Under the pieces are notes generated by a model, which was not told the DNA's origin, made no database searches, and saw only the letters and a program-made list of their open reading frames with translations. Positions 9,382 through 15,269 of a DNA stretch of 17,750 nt are shown piece by piece. Origin of the DNA: Patescibacteria group bacterium. GTDB lineage: Bacteria > Patescibacteriota > Microgenomatia > UBA1400 > PJMF01. Each line of letters begins with the position of its first letter. The first letter of the stretch is position 1. Position numbers and translations under genes: made by a program. The stretch covers positions 1 through 17,750 of the forward strand of contig JAHIVL010000077.1 in NCBI GenBank assembly GCA_018816485.1, given 5' to 3'.

Positions 9382-10989
9382 ATGTTGAAAAATTATTTTG
9401 ATAAATTTAAAACACAAAAATTGCAAACGTTAATTATTTTTGGATTAGTCATTTTTTACTTAGCTACTCATTTGCCAGGCTTAGTTAGTCTGCCAGTTTT
9501 TGCAGATGAATCTATTTATATCAGATGGGCCCAATTAATTATTGACGACTGGCAAAGATATCTATTCTTTCCAATGAATGACGGCAAGACACCTCTATTT
9601 ATTTGGTTACTAGTACCGTTCCAATTTATATTTAAAGATCAATTATTTGCTGGAAGATTTTTAGCAATGTTAGTTGGTTTGGTTCAAGTACTAATGAATA
9701 TGAAAATCATTAAAGAATTAGGGGGTAGAAGTAAAACTCAAATTTTAACTGGTATTTTTACAATTGTGTTGCCATTTTGGTACTTTCATCATCGAATGGC
9801 TTTGATGGATGGTTTGCTAACATTACTAATTTCAGTAGTGTTTTTATTTTTAATTAAAGTTTCAAAAAATCAGACAAAACAAATCTTTGATAAAAGTAAC
9901 TTGAGATCAATAATTTTGGCAGGAGTTTTCTTTGGCCTAGCTATGTTAACAAAAATCCCTGCAGTTCTATTTATTCCAGCATTTTATTTTTCGATCTTTC
10001 TTGGCGCAAAAAAAGATTTGAAGAATTTTAAAACAGCCTTCGTTAAGGTTTCATTTAGTATTTTAATTGGACTCTCAATGTTTGCTATGTTGAAAATAAA
10101 TCCAGTTTTTGGCCAATTATTTAGCAGAGGTGGAGATTTTCTTTTTCCAGTTTCAGAAATTATTAATGGATCTTGGAAGCAAACAATTCCTAGTGTTGCA
10201 AATTATATTAATTATTTCTTTGTATATTTGACTCCGGGAATAATAATTTTTTTAATTACGGGATTATTTTTAAAAAAACACAAAGTAACATCCCACGTGT
10301 TATTTTGGTCTGGGGTATTTTTTATATTTCCAATAGCTTTAATGGGTAAATCAGTTTATCCTAGATATCTTTTTCCGGCTTCATTATTTTTTACCTTAGC
10401 TGCCATGATGGGACTAGAAAGTATTGTTTTAGGGGTATTTAAAAGTTCAAAGCTTCAAGGTAAGTCTGATAAACTTTGGAAAACTTTATTAGTTGGTGTT
10501 TTTGTTTCGTTGTTGATCTCAAATACCATAGTTTATTCTTTAAATTATATTCAATTATCAGTTCTAGATTCCAACAATACCCCTTTTGTTTCTTCCGATG
10601 TGACTCAGTATTTGACAGAATGGTCATCGGGACACGGTGTTAAAGAAACTGTTGAGCTAATTAAGAGACAAGCAGAGATTGGCACAGTCGCTGTGGCGAC
10701 TGAAGGCTCTTTTGGAACCCTTCCCGATGGATTATTGATGTATTTTTATAGAACCAATGTTGATAACCTATATTTGGAAGGAGTTGGTTACCCAATTAAT
10801 GGAATACCACAATCATTTGCGGATAGGGCAAATAAATTTGATAAAAAATTATTAGTTGTTAATTCTCACAGAATGAATTTAATGGTAGATAGAAAATATC
10901 TGGTTGCAGAATATTGTCGGCCATTCAATGCGTCATGCTTGCAGGTTTGGAATATAACTGAAAACTTTCAGGATTATATAAAAAATTAA
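9382..10989 (+). CDS. PMT/GT39-family glycosyltransferase
   Basis: This 535-aa polytopic membrane protein has a first helix at about 15-33, then F-A-D42-E43-S in the first outer loop, the family's catalytic acidic motif. A second motif HHRMALMD (D143) follows helix 3. Eight to ten helices are followed by a C-terminal soluble region of roughly 130 residues. Dolichyl-phosphate-mannose-protein mannosyltransferases and ArnT belong here. It ends the co-directional run; no terminator follows, and the two-component leader begins within the last codons. A shortened copy of its 3' part appears again at 11801-11883. Confidence 0.83.
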   Translation: MLKNYFDKFKTQKLQTLIIFGLVIFYLATHLPGLVSLPVFADESIYIRWAQLIIDDWQRYLFFPMNDGKTPLFIWLLVPFQFIFKDQLFAGRFLAMLVGLVQVLMNMKIIKELGGRSKTQILTGIFTIVLPFWYFHHRMALMDGLLTLLISVVFLFLIKVSKNQTKQIFDKSNLRSIILAGVFFGLAMLTKIPAVLFIPAFYFSIFLGAKKDLKNFKTAFVKVSFSILIGLSMFAMLKINPVFGQLFSRGGDFLFPVSEIINGSWKQTIPSVANYINYFFVYLTPGIIIFLITGLFLKKHKVTSHVLFWSGVFFIFPIALMGKSVYPRYLFPASLFFTLAAMMGLESIVLGVFKSSKLQGKSDKLWKTLLVGVFVSLLISNTIVYSLNYIQLSVLDSNNTPFVSSDVTQYLTEWSSGHGVKETVELIKRQAEIGTVAVATEGSFGTLPDGLLMYFYRTNVDNLYLEGVGYPINGIPQSFADRANKFDKKLLVVNSHRMNLMVDRKYLVAEYCRPFNASCLQVWNITENFQDYIKN

Positions 10990-11099
10990 GGTTCTCATTT
11001 CCTATCAAAGAAGTAAATGTATATTGCATACACATTTACGAATGCTTTATCAAATCGTAAAATCGCATCAATTTATTACTTTACTTGAAAATAAATGCT
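10988..11099 (+). repeat. Direct repeat, copy A (leader of histidine kinase gene)
   Basis: This segment runs from the PMT stop codon to the first codons of the kinase and aligns without gaps to 11881-11992. I count about 24 differences over 111 aligned positions, most of them transitions. The distance from the shared AAGGTTCTCATTT block to the ATG is 107 nt in both copies. Strong conservation of a noncoding leader suggests that it carries a regulatory site. Confidence 0.85.
11015..11063 (+). promoter_or_regulatory. Palindrome plus promoter upstream of histidine kinase
   Basis: An inverted repeat with arms AAATGTATA and TACACATTT spans 11015-11037 (one mismatched pair) and overlaps a -35-like TTTACG at 11035-11040. 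After 17 nt comes TAAAAT (11058-11063), a good -10, about 31 nt before the ATG. The same layout is kept in the second copy. The palindrome position suits a transcription factor that blocks or recruits polymerase at the -35. Binding by the neighbouring response regulator is a hypothesis. Confidence 0.6.
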
Positions 11100-11793
11100 A
11101 AAAAATATTGCTTGGTTTTTCATGTTCAAAACTCCTGAGCTTGCTTTTTCTCAGAATAATGTTTTTAGACATGCTTGCTCCACGCCATTAACAATTTTGA
11201 TGTCAAATTTAGAAGCTGATTTGTGTGGATCTAATAGCAAAAGCCAGAATACAGTTAACGCTAATAGAACGAAGACATCGCTTGAGGCAGTAACAAAGCT
11301 CACAAAGATAATTAAATCTGTAAATCAAGGTAATAATTTCAGTGAGAAGTTTAGAGTTTTTACGGCGATCAATGAAGTTCTTTGTTTGATGCGCGGAAAA
11401 ATTGATTATAAATGTTTTGAATCAAAGCTTTTAATAAATAAAGATTTGTTTTTAATTGGGAATAAGTTATATTTCCAAGAAGCTTTGACATGTATTTTTA
11501 ATAATTCAATTGAAGCTTACAAAGATATTGAACAAAAACCGGTGAGTCTTATGGTTAGAAAAATAAACAATCATTTAAGAATAGACGAGATTGATTATGG
11601 TTCTGGTATGAATTTATTTTTTCAAAAACTAGTTGTATTCAAGGGCATAACTACCAAGAAAAATGGTATTGGGTTGGGATTGTATTTCGCTAAAAAAACA
11701 GTTGAAAATATTTTTTCAGGTAAAATGATGATAAGAAGCGCGGTGGGTTTGGGAACGCATATAACTTGGATTATTCCGCTGTTTTTGGATTAG
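11095..11793 (+). CDS. Minimal (sensorless) histidine kinase
   Basis: This 232-aa protein contains only the transmitter part of a histidine kinase. The H-box-like FRHACSTPLT carries the candidate phospho-acceptor H26. The GHKL ATPase domain shows an N-box (IFNNSIEAY, N136-N137), a G1 box D167-YGSG and a G2 box G191-IGLGLYFAKKTVE, ending with GLGTHITWIIP. No signal peptide, membrane segment, PAS or HAMP domain is present, so it is cytosolic or depends on a partner for sensing. The cognate partner is probably the OmpR-type regulator encoded convergently at 12540-13214. It has its own conserved promoter and lacks a clear Shine-Dalgarno sequence. A fragment of its 3' end recurs at 12486-12550. 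Confidence 0.82.
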   Translation: MLKNIAWFFMFKTPELAFSQNNVFRHACSTPLTILMSNLEADLCGSNSKSQNTVNANRTKTSLEAVTKLTKIIKSVNQGNNFSEKFRVFTAINEVLCLMRGKIDYKCFESKLLINKDLFLIGNKLYFQEALTCIFNNSIEAYKDIEQKPVSLMVRKINNHLRIDEIDYGSGMNLFFQKLVVFKGITTKKNGIGLGLYFAKKTVENIFSGKMMIRSAVGLGTHITWIIPLFLD

Positions 11794-11796
11794 TTA

Positions 11797-11883
11797 TTTT
11801 TACCTTAGTTACCATGGTGGGACTAAAAAGTATTTTTATAGGATTGATGCTGAAAACTCTCAGAACTATGATGAAAAACCAAG
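11797..11883 (+). pseudogene. Internally deleted remnant of the PMT gene 3' end
   Basis: Bases 11801-11843 match 10392-10434 inside the PMT gene (peptide FTLVTMVGLKSIFIG against FTLAAMMGLESIVLG). Without a break the sequence then continues with 11849-11883, matching the last bases of that gene (10957-10990). About 520 nt of the parent are missing between these parts, there is a one-base length difference, and the parent stop codon reads CAA here. It lies directly behind the kinase stop codon. It marks the left boundary of the duplicated segment and is not expected to encode a functional protein. Confidence 0.75.
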
Positions 11884-11992
11884 GTTCTCATTTTTTTGTT
11901 AAAAAATCAATGTATACGGTATATACATTTACGAATACTTTGTTAAATCATAAAATTACATTAATTTATTGCTTAACCTAAAAATAAATGCT
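11881..11992 (+). repeat. Direct repeat, copy B (leader of zinc ribbon-atpE operon)
   Basis: This is the second copy of the leader seen at 10988-11099. Spacing is identical and it ends at an ATGCT shared by both downstream genes. The homology stops a few bases into the coding region; the genes that follow are unrelated to the kinase. Confidence 0.85.
11909..11956 (+). promoter_or_regulatory. Palindrome plus promoter upstream of zinc ribbon-atpE operon
   Basis: A perfect 8-bp inverted repeat, AATGTATA (11909-11916) and TATACATT (11922-11929), is separated by CGGTA. It overlaps TTTACG (11928-11933), followed after 17 nt by TAAAAT (11951-11956), 31 nt before the ATG at 11988. Relative to copy A, the centre of the palindrome has changed while the outer arms and both promoter boxes persist, as expected for a selected operator. 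Confidence 0.62.
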
Positions 11993-12137
11993 CAATAAAT
12001 TAACCTATTGCGACAATTGTAAACAAACAACTGACACCATTAAAGCTAGTGTTCCTATATGTAAGAGATGTAAAGAGATCAAGAAGTCAGATATTGTTAG
12101 AAACAAAATAATTAACAAGAATGGAGATTATGTATAA
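11988..12137 (+). CDS. 49-aa zinc-ribbon-like protein
   Basis: This small frame starts at the ATG that ends the duplicated leader. It carries two CxxC knuckles (C8-x2-C11 and C25-x2-C28), the layout of a small zinc ribbon, followed by a lysine-rich tail. It has no membrane segment. The stop overlaps the start of the next small gene by 8 bp (ATG at 12130), which suggests translational coupling. I do not recognise the family; nucleic-acid binding or a structural role are both possible. It is real chiefly because of promoter position, overlap and the cysteine pattern. Confidence 0.6.
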   Translation: MLNKLTYCDNCKQTTDTIKASVPICKRCKEIKKSDIVRNKIINKNGDYV

Positions 12138-12276
12138 AATATTCTTGACACTAGGAACAATAGTCATAGCTATTCCAGCAATTTTGACGGCAATTGTTTT
12201 AACAATAATTCCACTTGCAAAGCGATGGAATCGAGTAATAGAAAGTATAAGCTCTCAAGAGAGCGGAAAGAAATAA
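12130..12276 (+). CDS. 48-aa single-pass membrane peptide
   Basis: This small frame encodes a hydrophobic helix at about residues 5-30 (IFLTLGTIVIAIPAILTAIV) and a basic, polar C-terminus (AKRWNRVIES...SGKK). It overlaps the upstream zinc-ribbon gene by 8 bp, and its stop shares one base with the ATG of the c subunit (TAATG), so the three are a coupled operon. I do not recognise a family. Given its neighbour, an accessory or assembly role for the c ring, in the spirit of AtpI or AtpZ, is conceivable but is inference from context. Confidence 0.55.
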   Translation: MYKIFLTLGTIVIAIPAILTAIVLTIIPLAKRWNRVIESISSQESGKK

Positions 12277-12485
12277 TGGAAAAAATATTACCACTATTAC
12301 CATTTGCATTTATGGCTTCCGCACTTGCAATAGGAATTATTGCTCATGGGTCAATAACCGCTATTGGTAGAAATCCAGAAGCATCTGATAAAGTTCAAAC
12401 TCCTATGATTATGGGAATGGCTTTTGCTGAAGCTATTGCAATTTATGTGTTAGTAATTGCCTTAATAGCAAAGTTTGTTAAATAA
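12276..12485 (+). CDS. atpE: F-type ATP synthase subunit c
   Basis: This 69-aa proteolipid has two helices (about 5-27 and 44-67) joined by the polar loop G31-R-N-P-E-A, the hallmark of c subunits. The ion-binding carboxylate is E52 in AFAEAIAIYVLVIALI; alanine after it points to protons rather than sodium (inference from known c rings). An in-frame start at 12225 would add 17 polar residues inside the upstream gene; I chose 12276 because it fits the family N-terminus, overlaps the previous stop, and has GCGGAAAG just upstream. No other ATP synthase gene is present in the window, so this is an orphan copy outside an atp operon, or the genome has a scattered operon. Confidence 0.92.
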   Translation: MEKILPLLPFAFMASALAIGIIAHGSITAIGRNPEASDKVQTPMIMGMAFAEAIAIYVLVIALIAKFVK

Positions 12486-12550
12486 AGGAATAACTACCAA
12501 GAAAAATGGCATTTGGTTTAGGAATGCATATAACTTGAATCATTCCGCTA
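12486..12550 (+). pseudogene. Internally deleted remnant of histidine kinase 3' end
   Basis: Bases from 12486 match 11643 onward of the kinase gene (peptide GITTKKNGI), then jump to the kinase 3' end (GCATATAACTTG and ATTCCGCT). About 75 nt are missing. The parent carries GG(G)TTGGGA-like sequence at both deletion ends, which suggests loss by microhomology. The last bases overlap the 3' end of the convergent response regulator gene. It marks the right boundary of the duplicated segment. Confidence 0.72.
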
Positions 12551-13214
12551 AAGAAGCCATGTAACCAAAACCTCTTACTGTCTTAATAATATTTTTGTTA
12601 TCTCCTAAAAATATTCTAATTCTCCTGATGTATACGTCTAAAGTTGTGTGAGTAGGTATTTCAGAACCACCGGACCAAACATCATTGATAATCATGTTTC
12701 TGTTAACAACATGATTTTTGTGTTTGAATAAACAAGCTAGAATTTGGATTTCCTTTTTTCTCATTGTAGAAGTGACACCATGAAAAATAACTTCACCAGT
12801 TTTTGGAAAAATTGTGATAGGCCCAAGTGAAAATGAATTAGAAATTTTTAATTTATGTTTTGAGAGCAAGCTGTTCACCCTTAATGAAAGTTCCGAAATT
12901 GCGAAAGGCTTGGATAAATAATCATCGGCGCCAACTTCAAATCCAGCAATTTTATCTTCTGTTTTTGATTTTTGTGAAAGCATAATAATTCTAGTTTTAA
13001 AATTAAAATCATTGATAAACTCAGCAACTTCGATTCCGTCACCATCATCAAGAATTCTATCAAGTATTACTAAATCAAAATCTTTTTCTTCTATGAGATT
13101 GCACGCGCTATCAACCGAACTACATGTATTACACTCAAAATTTTTATTAATAAAATAATCTGATATCATTTTTGACAAAGTTTTATCGTTTTCTACTAAA
13201 AGAATATTTTGCAT
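12540..13214 (-). CDS. OmpR/PhoB-family response regulator
   Basis: This 224-aa protein has a receiver domain at 1-115 followed by a winged-helix DNA-binding domain at about 125-222. In the receiver, E8 and D10 form the acidic pocket, D52 (VILDRILDDGDG) is the phosphorylation site, S80 is the switch residue and K102 (SKPF) completes the set. The effector domain shows the RKKEIQILACLFKHKNHVVNRNMI helix pair and ends TTLDVYIRRIRIFLGDN..IKTVRGFGYM, typical of OmpR-like winged helices. The start at 13214 has AAAAGG just upstream. It is convergent with the kinase and its last codons read into the kinase-like remnant, suggesting an ancestral tail-to-tail pair. It may bind the conserved palindromes. 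Confidence 0.93.
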   Translation of the reverse strand: MQNILLVENDKTLSKMISDYFINKNFECNTCSSVDSACNLIEEKDFDLVILDRILDDGDGIEVAEFINDFNFKTRIIMLSQKSKTEDKIAGFEVGADDYLSKPFAISELSLRVNSLLSKHKLKISNSFSLGPITIFPKTGEVIFHGVTSTMRKKEIQILACLFKHKNHVVNRNMIINDVWSGGSEIPTHTTLDVYIRRIRIFLGDNKNIIKTVRGFGYMASLAE

Positions 13215-13407
13215 TTTGGCCTTTTTATTTAATAAATAATTTTTGAAAATATCTCATAAGATTTAACAATAAACAAGATTCGAGATAAGTGAAATAGTTT
13301 GATATACTACATGATAGCTGAGATCGCTGTCAGTCATTGCGTCATTTTTTCATTTATTGATTTGAACAAATCGTAGTAAAATAAAGTTTGGTTGTATTAG
13401 TCAACAA

Positions 13408-13478
13408 TCCCGGATAGTGAAGTGGCATCACAACAGTTTCTGGAACTGTTATCCTAGGTTCAAATCCTAGTCCGGGAT
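13408..13478 (+). tRNA. tRNA-Gln (anticodon CTG)
   Basis: The cloverleaf folds cleanly. The acceptor is TCCCGGA (13408-13414) with TCCGGGA (13471-13477). The D arm is GTGA/TCAC with loop AGTGGCA. The anticodon arm is ACAGT/ACTGT with loop TTCTGGA, so the anticodon is CTG at 13440-13442. The variable loop is TATC, and the T arm is CTAGG/CCTAG with loop TTCAAAT. The discriminator is T, and CCA is not encoded. The U1-A72 acceptor end fits tRNA-Gln. Its 3' end is repeated downstream several times, so it appears to be an integration target. Confidence 0.93.
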
Positions 13479-13481
13479 CAA
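13463..13481 (+). repeat. tRNA 3'-end repeat, copy 1 (att-like, in the intact tRNA)
   Basis: This 19-nt stretch from the T arm through the acceptor end (AATCCTAGTCCGGGATCAA) occurs again exactly at 17141-17159. Its central 15 nt recur at 13593-13607, and degenerate forms lie at 16881-16909 and 17723-17750. Duplication of a tRNA 3' end on both sides of foreign DNA is the usual footprint of site-specific integration. Confidence 0.8.
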
Positions 13482-13513
13482 TTAAATAGACCCATAAGTG
13501 GGTCTTTTTAATT
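13480..13513 (+). terminator. Rho-independent-type terminator after tRNA-Gln
   Basis: A 15-bp stem, AATTAAATAGACCCA with TGGGTCTTTTTAATT, has one mismatch and a TAAG loop. The GC-rich core (GACCCA/TGGGTC) is followed by a T run. It begins at the end of the tRNA and should end its transcript. Confidence 0.85.
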
Positions 13514-13540
13514 GATGTTGTATTGGAGATTGAAGATATT

Positions 13541-13624
13541 GAGAATCCGACCGAGCTTATAGCGAGGAAGTGTCTGGAGCATGGGCGGAAGACCTAGTCC
13601 GGGATCATAATAAAAAAAGATAAC
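13541..13624 (+). repeat. tRNA 3'-end repeat, copy 2, with GC-rich left flank and 24-nt direct repeat
   Basis: Bases 13593-13607 repeat the tRNA 3' end exactly (CCTAGTCCGGGATCA). Bases 13601-13624 (from GGGATCATAATAAAA to AGATAAC) are identical over 24 nt to 16903-16926, which forms one arm of the terminator there. The left flank 13541-13592 is much more GC-rich than its surroundings and encodes no recognisable tRNA body, so this is an isolated 3' end. Confidence 0.7.
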
Positions 13625-13751
13625 TGCCCAGGAGCGTGATAAAATTGCAATATTTTTAGCAAAGAAAAATAGTTTTAGAGATGTAGCTAAAGAACTTGAT
13701 AGAAATATAAGTATATTCTTCCCACTCAGATTTGCAAATGAGTTGGTTTAA
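13620..13751 (+). pseudogene. IS30-like transposase N-terminal remnant
   Basis: The frame reads ITAQERDKIAIFLAKKNSF and then RDVAKELDRNIS, which resembles the N-terminal helix-turn-helix of IS30-family transposases (ERxxIaxx...SxReIAxxLgRs). It runs into a stop at 13749 without any DDE catalytic domain. No start codon or terminal inverted repeats are evident. It overlaps the 24-nt direct repeat at its left edge. The family call rests on a short match. Confidence 0.55.
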
Positions 13752-13821
13752 AGGTTTGAAAATTATTGGTTAATAGTGAATTGAGTTCTTTTTTGTATTT
13801 ATTGAGATTTGTGAAAATCAA

Positions 13822-14010
13822 GAGTTTTTAGAAATATCGCGCCCTAGTGTTTATTACGAACCAGTGTTAATAGATCCAAAGACTTTAGAAACCTCAAATT
13901 AAACTGATGAGATCTACACCAAGTATCCATATTTTGGATCAAGAAAAATAGCAGAAAAATTAAGTCAGTTAATAAAGGAGGAAGTTAACAGAAAAAGAGC
14001 ACAAATTGTT
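13822..14010 (+). pseudogene. IS3-family OrfB transposase remnant
   Basis: The frame reads EFLEISRPSVYYEP, then an in-frame TAA at 13900-13902, then TDEIYTKYPYFGSRKIAEKL and KEEVNRKRAQ. This is the conserved N-terminal HTH_21 region of IS3-family OrfB (ISRxxYYY...I..IyxkyPfyGsRri...VNrKRvqrLM). The downstream DDE integrase core is missing. It is an inactive fossil next to the terpene-synthase-like gene, whose 3' end lies 40 nt away on the other strand. Confidence 0.72.
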
Positions 14011-14050
14011 TCTCATTCAAGAGGACGTAATTGCGTTAACAGCGCGTGTT

Positions 14051-14845
14051 TTAAAATGGATATACTAATTTCTTTTTTGCTTGGTATTCTGCTCTAAACA
14101 TATATATGTAAGAAGCAAGTTGTTGCCAGAATGGCATATTTACTTTAAAAAATGACTTTTTGTGTTTTACAAGCTCGGAAATTGCTTTCTTTTTCATTGC
14201 ATTAAAACGATCTTCAGTAAATATTCTCATAAAATATTTTTTACGCTCATCTAATGGAATTAGTTTAAGATCACTTATCTCTTCTTTAGATAAATTGACT
14301 TGAATTTTTCCAGCTTCTAGATCTTCAGTCAAGTCTTTTAGAGAGCCAATAATACCCCAGTAATATAGTAAAGTTAAGAAATCATCTGATGGATTTATTG
14401 CTTCCTCATTTAAAAGTAGCGATAGTCCCCCAATACAACTTAAAAGAGTTTCCTGGTGATATGTTATCAAATCATCTTTGTTTCTTGGGTTTAATTCGGA
14501 ATGGAGGACATCATTTTCAAAAGTTTCAAATAAAAGCATGGCAGATTTAAGCAATAATCCATTTGTGTGAGTTTGGAATAAACCGCTCTCAAGAATTTTA
14601 GTTTCTTGCTGAGACATATTATTTTGTTTTATTCCAAGCAGTAATTCTCTTTGGCGATTAAGGAAATCAATCTTTTTTTCAGCTTCTATAGTTGGAGAAT
14701 CTATAAAATCATCTGTCCATCTAAAATAGCTATACAAAAGTATGGCGCTTTGTCCTTTATCACCAAATATGTGAGGGAATAAAGAAAAAGCTTTTGCAGT
14801 AAAATATCCTTTTTCTTTAGATCCATAAAAGTGAGTTTCAATCAT
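14051..14845 (-). CDS. Squalene/phytoene synthase family (head-to-head prenyltransferase-like)
   Basis: This 264-aa all-helical protein carries both aspartate-rich signatures of the family: Y40-F-R-W-T-D45-D46-F-I-D49 and D171-L-T-E-D175-LEAGKIQVNL. These bind the Mg2+-diphosphates of two prenyl diphosphates. Members condense FPP or GGPP head to head to squalene-, dehydrosqualene- or phytoene-type products; some are not characterised. No other isoprenoid or carotenoid gene is near, and it sits alone in the island between transposase fossils, so acquisition by transfer is likely. The start has no Shine-Dalgarno sequence; a TATAAT lies about 20 nt upstream, so the leader is very short. The product cannot be named. 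Confidence 0.82.
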   Translation of the reverse strand: MIETHFYGSKEKGYFTAKAFSLFPHIFGDKGQSAILLYSYFRWTDDFIDSPTIEAEKKIDFLNRQRELLLGIKQNNMSQQETKILESGLFQTHTNGLLLKSAMLLFETFENDVLHSELNPRNKDDLITYHQETLLSCIGGLSLLLNEEAINPSDDFLTLLYYWGIIGSLKDLTEDLEAGKIQVNLSKEEISDLKLIPLDERKKYFMRIFTEDRFNAMKKKAISELVKHKKSFFKVNMPFWQQLASYIYMFRAEYQAKKKLVYPF

Positions 14846-14874
14846 GATTAATATAATTCGATATATATTATATC

Positions 14875-15235
14875 ACTTTCATACCTAAATATCGTAAACA
14901 AGTTATCAGAGGCAAACTTAAATTAAGAATGCTGTGAAGTTAATGATTGGCATATTCATAAATTAGAAATTCTTTCTGAGCACATTCACCTACTTATTCA
15001 ACTCAATCCTAAAGACTCTCCTTCTCAAGCTATGCAATTTTTAAAAGGGGGAAGTTCTATTGTGCTCAGAAAAGAGTTTGCCTCTAAAATTAGGGCCTTC
15101 TTATGGGGAGATTCTTTTTGGGCTGATGGTTACTTTGTAGAAAGTATTGGTCAAAAGAATGAAGAAGTGATTAGAGCCTACTTAGATAGTCAACAAACTA
15201 GGCACACAAAGCCTCGCATTCACCACTGGGCTTAA
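14875..15235 (+). pseudogene. IS200/IS605-type TnpA (Y1 HUH transposase), degraded
   Basis: The N-terminal part is readable as FIPKYRKQVIRGKLKLRML from 14878 and ends at a stop; a second frame resumes at 14927 with ECCEVNDWHIHKLEILSEHIHLLIQ. That frame continues through LKGGSS, FLWGDSFWADGYFVESIGQ and EEVIRAYLDSQ to 15235. The HUH motif (H-I-H) and the catalytic tyrosine (in IRAYLDSQ) are intact, but the N-terminal region is shortened and frame-shifted. An open frame from ATG 15032 alone would lack the HUH motif. The family transposes single-stranded DNA. The stop codon lies within the right-end hairpin. Confidence 0.85.
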
Positions 15236-15245
15236 AAGCCCGGTG
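15224..15245 (+). repeat. Right-end hairpin of the IS200/IS605 element
   Basis: CACTGGGCTT pairs with AAGCCCGGTG with one G-T wobble around the tnpA stop codon. Subterminal hairpins at the end of tnpA are what Y1 transposases recognise. The element end is probably a few tens of bases further right (TTCTCTGCTCAGGCG). A matching left-end hairpin was not found. Confidence 0.7.
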
Positions 15246-15269
15246 TTCTCTGCTCAGGCGTATAGAGTC

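Noticed and set aside
10439..10627. 62-codon minus-strand frame inside the PMT gene
   Set aside because: No motif, no ribosome site, and fully inside a well-supported gene.
11766..11981. 71-codon + strand frame behind the kinase
   Set aside because: Its first half is an internally deleted copy of the PMT 3' end and its second half is the duplicated promoter leader, so the frame is accidental.
13215..13407. Copy of the palindromic operator or a firm promoter for the response regulator or tRNA
   Set aside because: I looked for AATGTATA-type arms and good -35/-10 pairs on both strands and found only weak partial matches.
15032..15235. 67-codon frame as an independent gene
   Set aside because: It is the C-terminal part of a degraded TnpA; the HUH motif lies upstream of the ATG in the same frame.
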